In this document: positions 46,591 to 58,611 of the stretch, in pieces
Layout: each line of letters begins with the position of its first letter
Numbering within the stretch: position 1 is the first letter of the stretch
Origin: Hygrocybe punicea
Lineage: Eukaryota > Basidiomycota > Agaricomycetes > Agaricales > Hygrophoraceae
Direction of reading: 5' to 3'
Length of the DNA: 64,000 bases
Assembly: GCA_963556145.1 (NCBI GenBank)
Contig: OY744468.1
Coordinates: 2,108,001 to 2,172,000, forward strand
The notes under the pieces: model-generated
Databases searched by the model: none
The model's input: only the letters and a program-made list of their open reading frames with translations
What the model was told of the DNA's origin: nothing
Made by a program: the position numbers and the translations under genes

Positions 46591-47610
46591 GATTTTTCTT
46601 TTGAAACCTTCAGGTTCTCTCAGCGGTGCTACATCTTGCACATTTTTGCTGACTGTGCTTTTTATTTGTGAGTTCCATCATGGAAGGGTTGGAAGTTGAA
46701 GAAGAAGAAAACTCTGATCCGACAGAACGTAAAGCCTACCTTTTTCCACGATATGATCGTGTTCCCGTGGGCCCTAAACGCCTCACTGTATCCTGTCATA
46801 GAGTCCTCGGTTTGGGCGAAGTGCGGTGCGCGATTTATCTTAGTGGGATATTCGTACTGTTTTTGTCTTGTTGAGCGCTGTACTGGTGCACATTGCAGCC
46901 GCCAGCCGGAATATCAGACACTATTTAAAATCGTCCCTGTCCGTCGCCCTCTTGCACTTTGAGCGTCTTACACTTTTAGTTACGAAATCGGTGAAGGACC
47001 CCCCCCATCACATTGCCACCCTCACCACCGAAACATTCCCAACATCGGCTCAGCCGCCCCTTCGTGCTTTCCTCCGTGTCACTCCTTTCGCCCTCTTCCC
47101 CCCCCCCCTTTCACCTTTTTCTTCTCTCCTCGCCTTCCAGCGCAACTCTTTTTCTTTTTCCCACAGCCCTCGCGCCATCTTCTCCCCGCCCTCCATCCCT
47201 TCCTCATCGTGAATGTTCGTTTGCAAGATTGCAAGACACCAGTTAGAATATGTGTGTGCCCTGTGCCCCGTTTCTGCATTTCGACCGTAGGAATGGTGGG
47301 CGTCATTGCAAACTCCTTTTCTGGTTCTCATTATTATTCATAGGCCTTCTCGGGTACACGATCTCCCTACACAATTTCACCTTCACGGATGACATCGTCG
47401 CTTTTCAATCCGTTCGCATTGTCGATCTGTTACTAATCCTGTTTGCGTCTTTGTCGTCATTGCTGACGTTCGTTTCAATTGGGCACAATGTTCCCCCCCG
47501 TTTCGTCACCCACGACATCCCGGTTCATAATTCAGCCGCGTTCGTCACTCCTAATATTAATCTCCACTTACATACTGACTTTCAGCCAACAGGTCATCGT
47601 TGCTCTCACC
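46591..47610. other. Region between FMC1-like gene and Helitron coding sequence
   Basis: About 1 kb. The part at 47000-47200 is a pyrimidine-rich plus strand that opens frames in several phases with no domain. It probably contains the 5' end of the Helitron, which I could not place (Helitrons lack terminal inverted repeats and target duplications). Confidence 0.4.
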
Positions 47611-50600
47611 ATGCCTTCAATTAAACGAAAGTCTCTGCAACGACGGCTTCAACGAGCGCGCCTGACTGGTGAACAATTAGCCAAAATCCGGACGCAAAAC
47701 ACTGACAGCCGCCGCCTCCATCGCCATCGACCTTTTTCGTCAAAAAACCATTGGTGGTTTAACTTTTTAATTCTTAATAAATGTATCTCCATCCCGTCTT
47801 TGCCGCTTTCCTGGAACAGAGAATGTCGTTTCTGCGGGATCCGTGTATGTCATCCTGAATAATTATATGTTTGTTCGAACGTCTATTAAACCAAACAATG
47901 AAGGCCCTCACCGGTGAAAATATAAATGATAGATGTTTCGTCTGCGGCCCAAACGGAAATCACTATCTGCCACCTCTTCCTCATTATCCCCACGAATGGA
48001 ATTATTTTCTTGATTCCCATCGGCTCGGAGGCCTGTCACGTTATTTTAACAATCTCTTCTCCTTAACGGCGTTGGGCGTTTATGATGGGGACTTCATGCA
48101 CTTCACTCCAGGTGCATCCACCGTCACATTGGCTGGAGGACGGACTTACCATCGGATCATTCCTTCCATGGAGGGCGATCATCCTATCCGTTGGTTCATT
48201 CACGACCCACAAGCATTGTTTGACCATGGAGTCCATTGCAAAATCCCTTTCCAATGGATTCATAACGCGTTGGCGGGGCTTGAAAGAGTCAATCCTTTCA
48301 TCCATAAGTTGGAGAAGATGGCCGTTTTCGATGAAGACAATGAGATGGCGCTTCAAATCTATCAGCCTGACAGTGTCACGACGAATGAAATCGCGGCTGT
48401 GATCGCGCTCGCACCTGCCGCACGCCCGAAACGTCGTGAGATTGTCATCAAACCGATTGGAGAGTCCAATCACCATTTTTTAGATCCTCTTTCACCTTTA
48501 ATTGAACCGTTGCATTATGTGATGCTTCTTCCTTACGGAACTACAGGATGGTCTCTTCACATGCTCAATGCGCGTGGAAAACCCTTCAGTCAAAGTCGAT
48601 GGTATCGCACTCGGTTTTTCATGAATGCGGAACAAATGTCATATTTCTCAAGATTGACAGGTATGTGATCTTTGTTCTCATGCCATTCCTTTTGACTTCT
48701 GACTTCTGACCTGACAGGTGAATACCTGGTGGACGCGTGGAGCTCTATTGAAGAATCCCGTCTGTTCTACATCCGCTCCAACCAACACGAGAATGAGGAT
48801 AATGAATACACCGACAATGACAATGATGACGATACTGAAAAAGACATCCGTTTGCCTTCAACATTTGTTCATTCCCCTGCATGGTCTGCCGCGAACGTAT
48901 CTGACTGTTTAGCTCTGCGAAAACGTTATGGCGCCATTACATTGTTTATTACATTTACCACCAACCCAAAGTGGCCGCAAATTACATCCCAATTACGTAC
49001 AGGCCAAATGGCGTCAGACCGGCCTGATCTCATAGTTCGTGTATTCCAACGTTATCTTTCGCTGTTCATCAAGGACATCTGCACGCTCATGGCTCCCGTT
49101 TTGTACCGCATCCGCGTCACTGAATTCCAAAAATGTGGCCTACCACATGCTCATATTGCGCTCTGTTTGAAAGATGTCCCTCTCACCTCTGAAGACATCG
49201 ACTGCTTTCTCTGCACGGAATTGCCGCAAACTCCTGGACACGTTCGTGATACTATCCAGAAACACATGACGCACCGTCATAATCCATCAACATCATATCA
49301 TCGCTGTGGATGGCCTCGGAAACAGTGCCAATATGGTTTTCCAAAACCACTGCAACAAACTTCCTCTTTTAATGAAAGGGGTACATCATTTCCCGGCCTT
49401 TCTTTCCCTAATATTCACTTTCTTTCCATAGGCTACTTTGAATCTCGACGTCGGCACCCAGGGGATGAAAACATTGTTTCTCATATCCCCTACTTTGTTG
49501 TTAAATATGATGCACACATCAACGTTGAATTCTCTGCCTCCGTGGCTTTGTTTCAATACTTATTCAAATATTTTTACAAACCTGTCGATGAAACAAGTTG
49601 GACAGTTACGATGAAGACTGCAGTCCAAAAAAAGCATGTCGATGAAATCAAGGACTATGAAAGAGGCAGGTACCTATCAACTGTTGAAGCTACAACGAGG
49701 CTCGGCTCCTTTCACATCACAGAAAAACATCCTGCCGTAAAGCGACTGCCCATCCACTTACCGGGAAAACAACACAGCCAGATGAGACGGAAAAACAATT
49801 CACAATCTGATGCAACTCTGTTGGTGCGCTATATCCATCGCCCTCATCATCCAAAACTCGACGCCATGACTTATCCCGATTTCGGTGCCCGTTGTCGTTT
49901 ATTACCCCACAACCCTTCACAACCTCTCCATGACCTCGACATACTTGAAAACATATACCCCACACGTCCTCGAATGCGCATCCGGCTTAATGACGATCAA
50001 CACGAAGGCATCGCCCGCCTACAAATTGTTTACCCTCGCCATGGAGACATCTTCTACCTTCGTGCACTCCTTACTCAAAAAAGTGCGCACAGCTGGCAGG
50101 AACTTCGCACTGTCAACAACATTGTCTACGATACTTTCAAACAAGCTGCATGTGCTCTCGGACTGTTTGCAAATGACGATGAAGGGTTACAAAGCTTTCA
50201 TGAATTGGTCGACTATGGCGCTACTCCCGCTCAACTCCGTTGGCTGTTTGCCATTTTAGGAGTGGAGGGCGATCCCAACACAATTCACATCTGGATCACT
50301 TATGAACACAACATGTCCGCTGACATCACCGATTCCCTATTGCGCACCTCTCTTTCACCTCCCCGTGAATATGTCCGAAACCGGCTCCTTATCGCACTTC
50401 AAGACTTGCTTCATGGCCTCGGGAAATCCATCGCCGATTTGGGCCTTCCTGAAATTGACATCCCCAAGAATACTGGCGAAATCGAGCGTGAAATCTGTCA
50501 TGGAATGGCAATGGCTGACGATCTCTTCTCTTTCGTGGACACACTTACACTTGAACAGGTGTTTAGTTTCCTTCACTTTTCCAAATTCTCCGCATTCACT

Positions 50601-52084
50601 CATTCAATAGAAAACCATATATGAAACACTTATGGACATGCTCATTCACAATGACACCACTCCCGTCCATATTGATGGCCGCGCTGGCAGAGGAAAAACA
50701 TATGTCCTTTACCCCGTCATAGGCGCTCTACGAAAAAACGGAGACATTGTCCTCGTCTCGGCTTCATCCGCTTTTGCTGCCAAAAATTACCCCAATGGCC
50801 GCACTACACATTATTTGTATGGGATCCCTGTAGACGAATTCAACCCTTTCCTTAAATCGTCAATTCATCCTAACACCAACCGTGCAACACTTCTGCTTTC
50901 CGCAAAGTGCCACATCATCGATGAAATTGGAGGCTTACATTTCAAAGCGTTCGATTGTGCGGACCGCCTAATGCGTTCTCTGACCTGCTGCCACAGCAAA
51001 GTTTGGGGAGGGAAAAAACTTATCACAGTAGGAGACTTTCGTCAAGTACGCCTCTCATCCAATGAATTGTAGTTACTAACTTCTGCTTCATTTGTCCGTC
51101 TATTAGATCGCACCTGTCGTCCGTTCAGCTTCACGAAACGAGACCATCAAGGCTTCCATCCGAACGCAACCCGTTTTCTCCCGTTTTCACATCCTCCGTC
51201 TCCAAGCTCCCATCCGTCAAGGAAACGATCTTCAATTTTCTCAATTTCTCGATTCCATTGGTGACGACTCTGTGCACCCAACCGTTGACCTCCGCCGACT
51301 TCGTCATTCAACATCTATCACTGAAATAATCAATTTCGTCTTCCCAAATGACATCCTCCCAAACCCTGCCCTGTGTATTGATCATGCTATCCTCAGCCCA
51401 TACAATGTGTTCGTCAATGAATTCAATGCAACTGTCCTTGATAGTTTGCCTGGAGACGCTGTCACTTATTTCAGCCGCGACCATATTGAAAATGATGGTG
51501 ACGACATTGATGACAACATCTCTCATTCCCCCGAATTCATTAATGATTTAAATGAACCTGGTATTCCCCCTCACGTCCTTTCCCTCAAAGTCGGCGCGAT
51601 TTGTCGCTTCACCCGCAACTTTGACGCCTCTCGTGGTTTGACGAAAAATACGCGGGTCATCATCCGGAAACTATTTACGCATTCTGTCGAGGTGGAAACC
51701 ATCCCAACTGTCGTTTGCGGTCGCCACGTCGACGCAGTACGTCCTTTGTTTCTTTCCCTCATCCACATCCAAAATTCCCCTGTTATTTAGTTCACCATTC
51801 ACATCCCCCGCATCAATGCGACTTTTCATCCCCAAGGCTTCAACTTCATCATCCATAGAAAACAAATCCCTCTCGCACTCTCCTACGCCACCACTTTCAA
51901 TGGCTGCCAAGGTCTTACTGTCAAAAAACTCGCAATTGACCTTCGGCGACAAGCCTTTTCCCATGGCCAGTTATATTCCGCTCTCACTCGCGTCCCACAT
52001 GCAAACAGTGTCCTCATTCTGAAGGCTGAAACCCAACAAACCACACTGGCGACAAATATTGTATGGCCTGAACTTTTGCTGTAA
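47611..52084 (+). pseudogene. Helitron Rep/helicase (HUH endonuclease plus PIF1-like helicase)
   Basis: The protein nicks and unwinds DNA for rolling-circle transposition. A basic N-terminus (MPSIKRKSLQRRLQRARLTG) precedes zinc-like ECRFCG. The Helitron helicase-like/Rep part shows ITLFITFTTNPKWPQI, RVTEFQKCGLPHAHIALCL (the HUH motif HAH), and FQYLFKYFYKPVDE (the two-tyrosine motif). The helicase part shows VHIDGRAGRGKT (Walker A, about 50675), CHIIDEIGGL (Walker B), LITVGDFRQV and, near the end, LALSYATTFNGCQGLTVKKL and QLYSALTRV. Introns near 47850, 48665-48718, 51040-51105 and 51745-51790 are plausible. At 50620-50630 the frame is lost in an ATATAT run (TGA in frame) between Rep and helicase without a good intron, so this copy is probably frameshifted there. 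Confidence 0.85.
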
Positions 52085-52519
52085 CCCAGTAGGCCCTTCT
52101 CATTTTATCTCTTTCACTTCGAAGTAATGATGATACCGATGCTTCCCCTGCCCGTCAGTTTCCTTGCTACTCCTAAGAAACAAATCAAACGTACAACATC
52201 AGGGCCACTCTCCCTCATTTCGTACACATTGCTTGACAGAACTGTGATCATTTCATCCCAACGAAAGCAATGTATGTATATCACATCCCCTCGCGTATAC
52301 GTTAACACAATCTCTTCCCGAAGTCGTGTATGGTTGCGAGGCTGTGTAGTTGACGTTTCCATTCCATATCAATAAACCGATCCCGTCCTTTTTATATCCT
52401 TCGCTGACAAACGACTATTGTGAGGATAACAAACCTAAGACTCCTCTGTTTCACATGCTCCACTCAACCATCTCTTAAATGACAACTCCCATTCCAAAAT
52501 CTTTCTCCCCACCTTGCCA
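52085..52519. other. Spacer between the two Helitron ORFs
   Basis: About 430 bp between the helicase stop and the start of the second ORF. A plus-strand frame at 52127-52375 (82 codons) shows no domain. It probably holds the promoter of the second ORF. Confidence 0.4.
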
Positions 52520-53483
52520 ATGTCTGGTTGCTGTTTTTTATTCGGCTTCATGCCCTGCACCAATCCCCGTCGGATTTTCGATGGAAAACCCAAAACGATC
52601 ACGTTCGATGCAGAACTACTCCTTACTCGAACAGAAACAGGCGATTGGCTCAGTGCAAACACCTTACTCCACTATTTTATCCCACCCGGGACCCCTGACC
52701 CACCCAACGACGCCATTTTTTTTGTTCAAGGCAAGCTCGTATCCATGAAAGACGACGTACACGTTGGCGACGGACACATGACAGACGAGTACATTGCCCA
52801 AATTGAGGCTTTCCAACTTCATGTCATGCCCCCTGGCGTCGATCCTCTACCTCCCACCGTCATTATCAGTGGCCCTGTACGCAATTAAAAACCATTCCTT
52901 CTTTTCGCCAATCCAAACCTGATCGTTTTTCACGAAGGCCGGCGTCAAAATTTCCGAAAAACAATTCACTATTGACATCACCCAATACGCTATCCATGGC
53001 AACCATGAAACAAAGACGACCTGCCGCTTCCCTACTACAAACCCTCGCTTCAAGAATCTCAAACCCCCTGTCGTTGGAACCTTATGTACGATCGCCGGGA
53101 CTATTTACAGTGAACCGTATGCGAATCAGCGCTTCCCCATTGATGTCCATGAAATCTCCTTCTTGAAAATGCCAACTGCACCCACCTCTACACCAAAAGG
53201 TATGTGATTCATCTCCTGTCCACCGTTACATTGCAATTTTACCCCTCTAGGCAAACCCAGCAAATGGAAGTGGGGCTCCAATGTTCAAGAAGGCTCTTCC
53301 AAACGAACCCGTTCCCCCTCACCTCTGCCTACCTTTCCCCCCCAATTCCCTCCCTTCCAATCTTCCTCCCAACAGACCCACGACGATTCCGAAAAGGATT
53401 CCGACACTTTGGCATCTGAAGAACACTTCCCCTCCGACAACCCTCACGATGAACTCCCTCGTAAAACTCGAAAGCCGAAATAG
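52520..53483 (+). CDS. Helitron accessory ORF, possible OB-fold (RPA-like) protein
   Basis: Three exons join in frame: ATG at 52520 (MSGCCFLFGFMPC) to ISGP at about 52877, an intron ending CACGAAG, AGVKISEKQFTIDITQYAIH to TSTPKG, an intron ending CCTCTAG, then KPSKWKWGSNVQEG and a Ser/Pro-rich acidic tail ending KTRKPK at 53483. The result is an uninterrupted protein of about 270 residues. The segment KPPVVGTLCTIAGTIYSEPY followed by RFPIDVHEISFL has the strand-turn-strand look of an OB fold, and some Helitrons carry an RPA-like ssDNA-binding ORF. The fold is inferred by eye only. It is intact while the Rep/helicase appears broken. The Rep gene ends 436 bp upstream on the same strand. Confidence 0.6.
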
Positions 53484-53665
53484 TTTTCTCTTCCTACATC
53501 ATTTTCTTTTACGACATGATCTCCTCCATGTTTTCAACCCCCGTTTCTTAGTATAATTTGACGTCATCCCTTGCTTTCCACCCCCCCCCCCTCCGTTCAA
53601 TGATAATTCTTTCGTATGATTCAATGATAACTTCTTTACACGTATCAAACACGCCCGTTGATATC

Positions 53666-53731
53666 CTCCGCCGCGGAGCGCGAAGCGCGTAGCAAATCCC
53701 TTGTTAATATTAAAATATTGGTAGGATTTGC
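53666..53731. repeat. Triple hairpin cluster at the Helitron right side
   Basis: Three stem-loops follow each other: CTCCG/CGGAG (53666-53678), GCGC-GAA-GCGC (53678-53688) and a longer bipartite one, GCAAATCC with AATATT (53692-53711) pairing with AATATT and GGATTTGC (53714-53731). GC hairpins with a GAA loop near the 3' end are common in Helitrons. The longer bipartite stem is less usual. Confidence 0.6.
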
Positions 53732-53898
53732 ACATTTTTTTTGAATAGGTTGGTTAACCGTAGCGCCACTAACGATCCCTTCATTGCAGTGTTCGGTGGC
53801 CTTCGCTGAGTCATTAGCTGGCTAGGAGTCCGTTCAAGCCGAGTCGCTAAGCGGCATTCCATAGTTCCACACCTCCCTCCTCCATTGGAGATGCTTCT

Positions 53899-54354
53899 TC
53901 ATGCGAAAAGGTCTGCCGATAGACGTCTGGTGCGAAAGTTCACTTTGTTTCCTCCATATATCTCGGCAACTCTCGCAACTAAGTGGGGATTGTGCCATCT
54001 CACTACCGTCGGAACCTGAGAGGAAGCGGTCTACACACTGAACATTACAAATATCAGTTCGACTCTCCCAGTCACCTTTGCGTTCTTCCGGTACGACCCT
54101 CTAGTTTTTATCTCCGTTGTCTTCTGTCGATGCGCTCCCTGTCCTGATAAGTAGCCTTTGTGGCAAGATTCACAGAATATTGAGGCCACCTGGCGTGGTT
54201 TAGCAAGGGTTTGTTGAGAAGATTTGATGACGCGCTGCTCTATAAATAACGAATTGGTGGGACGAAACGGGAACGTAGTACATGGCGTAGAGTCGTCAGA
54301 CACCTCAAGGCTCCGAGCCAGCGCTTGACGAAGTTTCACAAATGAATCCGCCAT
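53899..54354 (-). CDS. Small hypothetical protein with a CxxC motif
   Basis: I do not recognise this gene. From ATG 54354 (MADSFVKLRQALARSLEV) the frame includes IFCESCHKGYLSGQGAH, a possible single zinc-binding CxxC...H. A GTGACT donor after AACGCAAAG and an acceptor ending CTCTCAG (about 54014) would join it in phase 0 to VPTVVRWHNPHLVARVAEIY and stop at 53899, about 130 residues. The alternative of no intron gives a 107-residue protein. Support comes only from the open frame and clean splice sites. Confidence 0.4.
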
Positions 54355-54360
54355 TGTGCT

Positions 54361-54913
54361 GCTGATCCGTCGGGGAGGTCAAGGATAGGTAGAAGAAAAT
54401 GGACATTTCTCACAAAAGAAATTTGGCTTTCGTGAAAAGGTACCAAGATTTGGAGGTGAGTTTTCATTTCGGTCAGATATTTCGGTCAGATACTGTAGTA
54501 ACCAATCTTCTCCCTCTCGGGGAATTTGCCAGACATCTCGGTCACCCGGGCGGCATTATCCAGCCCGATCACTACTGGGCTTTCTGACATTTGGTATCGG
54601 CCGTTCTGTATGCCATCAACCGTGTTGCAGAAGGTGAGCGGAGTACGTTGCTGTGGGCATTGTCTGGCGGTGAGAACGGTATATTCACAAGAGGTGGATG
54701 GCATCGGGGAGAAAAAATACTTTGGTATGCTGTATACCCAGGCCGTTGCGGTCATGGTTCTCAAAGTCTAGAAATGGTTTTGTAGTAGTCGGCTACCATG
54801 TAACTCGCTCTATCTCTGTGCCGCGTTGATAGGCGCCTGATTTTGTCATCGTGGCGTTGATGCCTCGTGGTTGGTATGAACGGTGGTACAGGCGCCGAAC
54901 TTGACAGTGCATC
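54361..54913. other. Intergenic region
   Basis: About 550 bp with overlapping short frames on both strands. The plus-strand reading near 54600-54780 (with ALSGGENGIFTRGGWH) is coherent but short, has no known domain and contains stops in the flanks. No gene is called. Confidence 0.4.
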
Positions 54914-56276
54914 ATGATCATCCCCGTCTTTGCCAACACTTCCTCCATCATAAACCTCGCGCAATCCTCTTGCCACGATTTGGATAAATGCCGAACCACC
55001 TGGAATATCATTTGGAGCTGTCTTGTCACGTTGTTCGCCTGTATCTGGCTCGCGATCCATCCGAATATCCCGGCGCCAGAAGATAGTTGGGGTAGGAGAG
55101 CCGCACGTCGGGTGTGGATGATGTTGCTGGCATTGCTGGTACCTGAATTGATCGTGGGATGGGCGACGCGACAGTTGATGGCTGCATGCAGGATTGCCAA
55201 GGATAACGAAAGTATGGACTTGTCATATCTTTGGAGGGCGGTGCGAGATTATTGATGAGAATCTGTTTACTTTTTTAGAGTATGGATGGACCAAAACGCA
55301 TGGGTTCTTCGCTGTAATGGGCGGTTACATGCAGTGTGACGAAAATGGCGTACCGATCCGCACAATCACGGTCGACGATATCCCCAATCTACCCGAGAAG
55401 CACAAAACGAGTTTATCGGAGGAAGAGATCCAGGACAGAAGTAAAGGGGACGTACTATCGAAATCATTCGCATTACTCCAAACGGGGTGGTTCATTCTCC
55501 AGTGTATCGCGCGGGCAATTGAAGGCCTCCCTGTGACAGAGTTGGAGGTTGCTACAGTTGCATTCGCTGTGCTTAACCTTGCAACGTACGGTCTTTGGTG
55601 GAACAAACCTCTCAACGTGAGTCGCCCTGTTCGAGTGTGGGCAGACAGGAACGCGGACAACGGCAAGGACGAGGGAGAGGGCGGAAAGGGACAGAAGGCA
55701 AACGATGCAAGAGTAGAGGGATGTAAACGCCGTTCGAATTCGCTGTGGAATGCATTCGCCGATTTCCTGCAAGAGGCTTTTCGACCCATTGCAGCATCTG
55801 TGGTCGAGGATGGAGTAGGGAAGAGTGTCGTTTTCTTTCCATTCCTCGTATTTGTTCCCATTCTCAGTGGATCCAGCCATGAATCGAACAGAAGACGAGT
55901 GGGAACATTCGGTCCAGAGCAGAAATCCGATTACAGGCATTTGCTCATGAGTGCGGTTGTTGGAATAGTTTTTGGTGGGATTCACTGTTCTGCTTGGGCA
56001 TTTTACTTTCTAACGCACACCGAACAATTTTATTGGCGAGTCTCTGCCATTTCTGTTACGGTCGTCCCGTTTTTTATCTCGTTGTCGGCGTCCATCATCG
56101 CCAACACGTCGACGAACGTCGTCAGTGTGTTTCTGTTCATCCTTCTCATCCCAGCGACTGCTCTGTATGTTTTGGCCCGCCTCACCTTGCTCGTTCTCCC
56201 CTTCACGGCTCTGAGGTCACTCCCTCCTGGAGCATTTCGCAGTGCCGATTGGACCCGTTTCATCCCACACATCTAG
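54914..56276 (+). CDS. Multi-pass membrane protein of a mushroom-expanded family
   Basis: Function is unknown. The start is ATG 54914 (MIIPVFANTSSII). An early hydrophobic segment (NIIWSCLVTLFACIWLAIHP) is followed by DSWGRRAARRVWMMLLALLV and PELIVGWATRQ. An intron of 40 bp (55241-55280) joins LWRA to YGWTKTHGFFAVMGGYM. Next is a loop with VDDIPNLPEKHKTSLSEEEI, two more hydrophobic stretches (LQTGWFILQCIARAIEGLPV, VAFAVLNLATYGLWWNKPLN), a charged Lys/Glu/Gly loop, and four C-terminal membrane segments ending FRSADWTRFIPHI. The pattern (RTxWNIIWSC, WTxTHGFFAxMGG, YGLWWNKP) is one I associate with a large uncharacterised family in Agaricomycetes and some Ascomycetes. The length and lack of stops suggest an intact gene. 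Confidence 0.8.
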
Positions 56277-56514
56277 TTCGTTCGATTTTCTTCTCGTGTA
56301 CCTCTGTTGTAGTTGCAAGCGCTCCGTTTGTAACTGTAGGACCGACTATATGTATCTGTTGATATTTTTGCACCAACCGGATGTGTTCTGCTAACCCTCC
56401 CTAACTTCGCACGGCTTGGCATTGGAGGTTGACAGAATCTGCCATACAAACGCCGCTAATAAGCGCCTGGTACTGAGGAAAAGGGCGCTTAATGCCCCAT
56501 CCCAACCTCCGACC

Positions 56515-58611
56515 ATGTCTACATCAGACTTGATTGCCACATTCACCACCGCTACCGAGAACAATATTCTGGGTTCAGATGACAACCGGTGTGCTGCTTA
56601 CCTTACCAAGCCCACAGCAATGGGTAGTCAATCCGGGGCGGGGAGCGGGTTAAATCAGGTCAGTGGCGGATTCAATGGGCAACAACGTATATAAGGAACG
56701 CTCACTTTCTCGGGTGTCATTCAGTCCGGTGGATTGGCACCTCCACTTGCACCCCAGCCACTTGCTGGCCAACCCTTTCCTGCATCATGCCGCACATTAA
56801 CGGCGGGGAATGATCGCCATCAATATAACAGCGACACGGGGACCCATGCACTTATTACCAACATACTGGCCCAGGACTTTCGTCTGCGGGGCGCTGCATC
56901 ATACAGGCTCGGCCCCAGCCCACACCATTCGGTGACTGCGGCGCAGGTTCAAACGATCGTATGGCCTGGCTTGAAGGAGACAGCGGAGCGACTGGCTCAG
57001 GATTTGGCCTCAAGGGCACTGACGCGTGCTGCTGATACGGCCCGATGGTCAGGCGTGCCCATCCTCCCCCGCGTTTTCGTCGAGGTGTTGCTGGATAAGA
57101 AGGTCCGCCGTGGCCCTTTGCCCTCTCCTGCAGCACGACAGGTGCGCTTAAACACCGTCGAAGCATCTTTGGCTGCGACGGGAGCCCTGCGCATGGCCCT
57201 CTTCATCTTTCCCAATCGGGACCGAAATCCGGCCAAGAATGATGGCCAGCTTCCAGATCTTGGTGAAACCTGTGCGTTGCTGCGTTTGTGGACAATCTGC
57301 CGTGCCATGGAGCTGGCTCAGAGGACGTTCTTGGAGGAGCGCTCTGCGTTTCTTGCTAGGGCGGCACAATCAGACATTTCTACTGCTGAACAGGCACGAC
57401 AGGTTCTCGCAGCTATCCTGCTGCCTCGTGCCGGCCAGAATATCGCTGGTACATATGAGGCCATTATAGGCCGCACTGCAGCTCGATTGAGGTTGTCCCA
57501 ATCACGCGACATTCTGCGCCTCCAACAGCTAGTGCAAGAGCTTGACCACTTCGTTGTCCAGGACCACGAGAGCGCTGCGCGCCTGTTGCTGCACCTTGCG
57601 AGGGCGGACAAATCCCTGACTTGGCTTGTAGAAGGGCTGAGGTCCTTTAGAGACCTGCCCATCAAGCTCTTCGCAGTTCATGATGCGCGGCGGTATACAT
57701 GCTACCACACAGACCCCGAAGCCGACATTGCAGATTACACTCATGCACTCAGAGAGATTGCTGAGCGGCTTGGCATCACAAATCTTGTCACCCTCATATC
57801 CGTAGAAGAGCTGCAAGAGCAATGCGCTGGTGTACCACTGCAATCTTTCTTGACCAACAGAGCCGCCATCTACGAGGAGAAATTGCAGTTCTATGGCGCA
57901 TGTTACGAGCATGCACAAGAAGCTCTCCTGGCCATAACAGGGCGTGACAGCCTTCTGCAGGCTATTGGCCAGCTCGACCACGAGGGGAAGGTGGTAATTT
58001 TGATCGAGGCAATCCTTCATGGCCGCTACCATCCACAACTCGTTGCCTACAGCCAGGAGCATGCCACCGTGCCGCAAGAGTTTCAATTGAAATTCCTGGC
58101 CAGCATATACAATAAGCAGCGTGACCCCACCCTGGAGGCATTGCGGAAAGAGGTTCTCTGGTCCAGTTTGCAGGGCACTGTGCAATACATTGCATCTTAT
58201 GAAAGCAGCACAAAAACCAAGAACCACTTGGGACTGGATGACATAGATCTCCTGATACCTAGTGCCGTGCGCTTGAGTATTCACACCAAGCCAGAGAGTG
58301 CAGGCCATTTCACCATCTGTGTTGGGCCCACTGTGCATCGAACACCTTGGCATGGCACTGCTGCTATGAAACCCAGTGGCCAGTCCTGTGTCCTGGGGAT
58401 AAAGCTCAGCCTGGAGCTGAAATACGAAGGATATCTGCCACTATTCATTTCCAAAGGCATCTCCTCAGAGCCTTATGCCTCTCACCTCAGCAAGATGGCA
58501 GAATGCAATCAGCCATTGTTATGGCTACACCCAAACATTGACCTGTTCAGGAAAGATAAATGTGACATCCAGGATCTGGCTAGCAAACTTGCCTGTCTCA
58601 AGTGGATCTGA
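56515..58611 (+). CDS. Large protein of unknown function (about 676 residues)
   Basis: No domain is recognised. Two exons: 56515-56658 (MSTSDLIATFTTATENN to SGLNQ) and 56725-58611, joined in phase 0 by a 66-bp GT-AG intron so that NQ is followed by SGGLAPPLAPQPLAGQ. The product has a Pro-rich hinge and then a long, mostly helical, Leu/Ala/Arg-rich body (for example ETAERLAQDLASRALTRAAD) and a C-terminal part with STKTKNHLGLDDIDLLIPSA. There are no stops over 1.88 kb. Base use is clearly more GC-rich than the following 59-63 kb, and its right flank is full of transposon insertions. It may be a host orphan gene or cargo of an unrecognised element. Confidence 0.7.

Larger units (their letters stand above)
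47611..53735 (+). mobile_element. Helitron rolling-circle transposon (borders approximate)
   Basis: The core is a Rep/helicase gene (47611-52084) followed by a second ORF (52520-53483) and, after it, a cluster of hairpins (53666-53731) like those ending rolling-circle transposons. The 5' end is not resolved and may lie upstream of 47611. I did not find a canonical CTRR end after the hairpins, so the right border is tentative. Base use of both ORFs is similar, supporting one element. Confidence 0.75.

Noticed and set aside
47013..47246. Overlapping Pro/Ser/Phe-rich frames
   Set aside because: They come from a long pyrimidine-rich strand that lacks stop codons by composition. No domain, and several phases are equally open.
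57529..58353. Minus-strand open frame of 274 codons
   Set aside because: Antisense to the 676-residue gene, which has an in-frame upstream exon and a better start. The minus reading shows no domain or splice partner.
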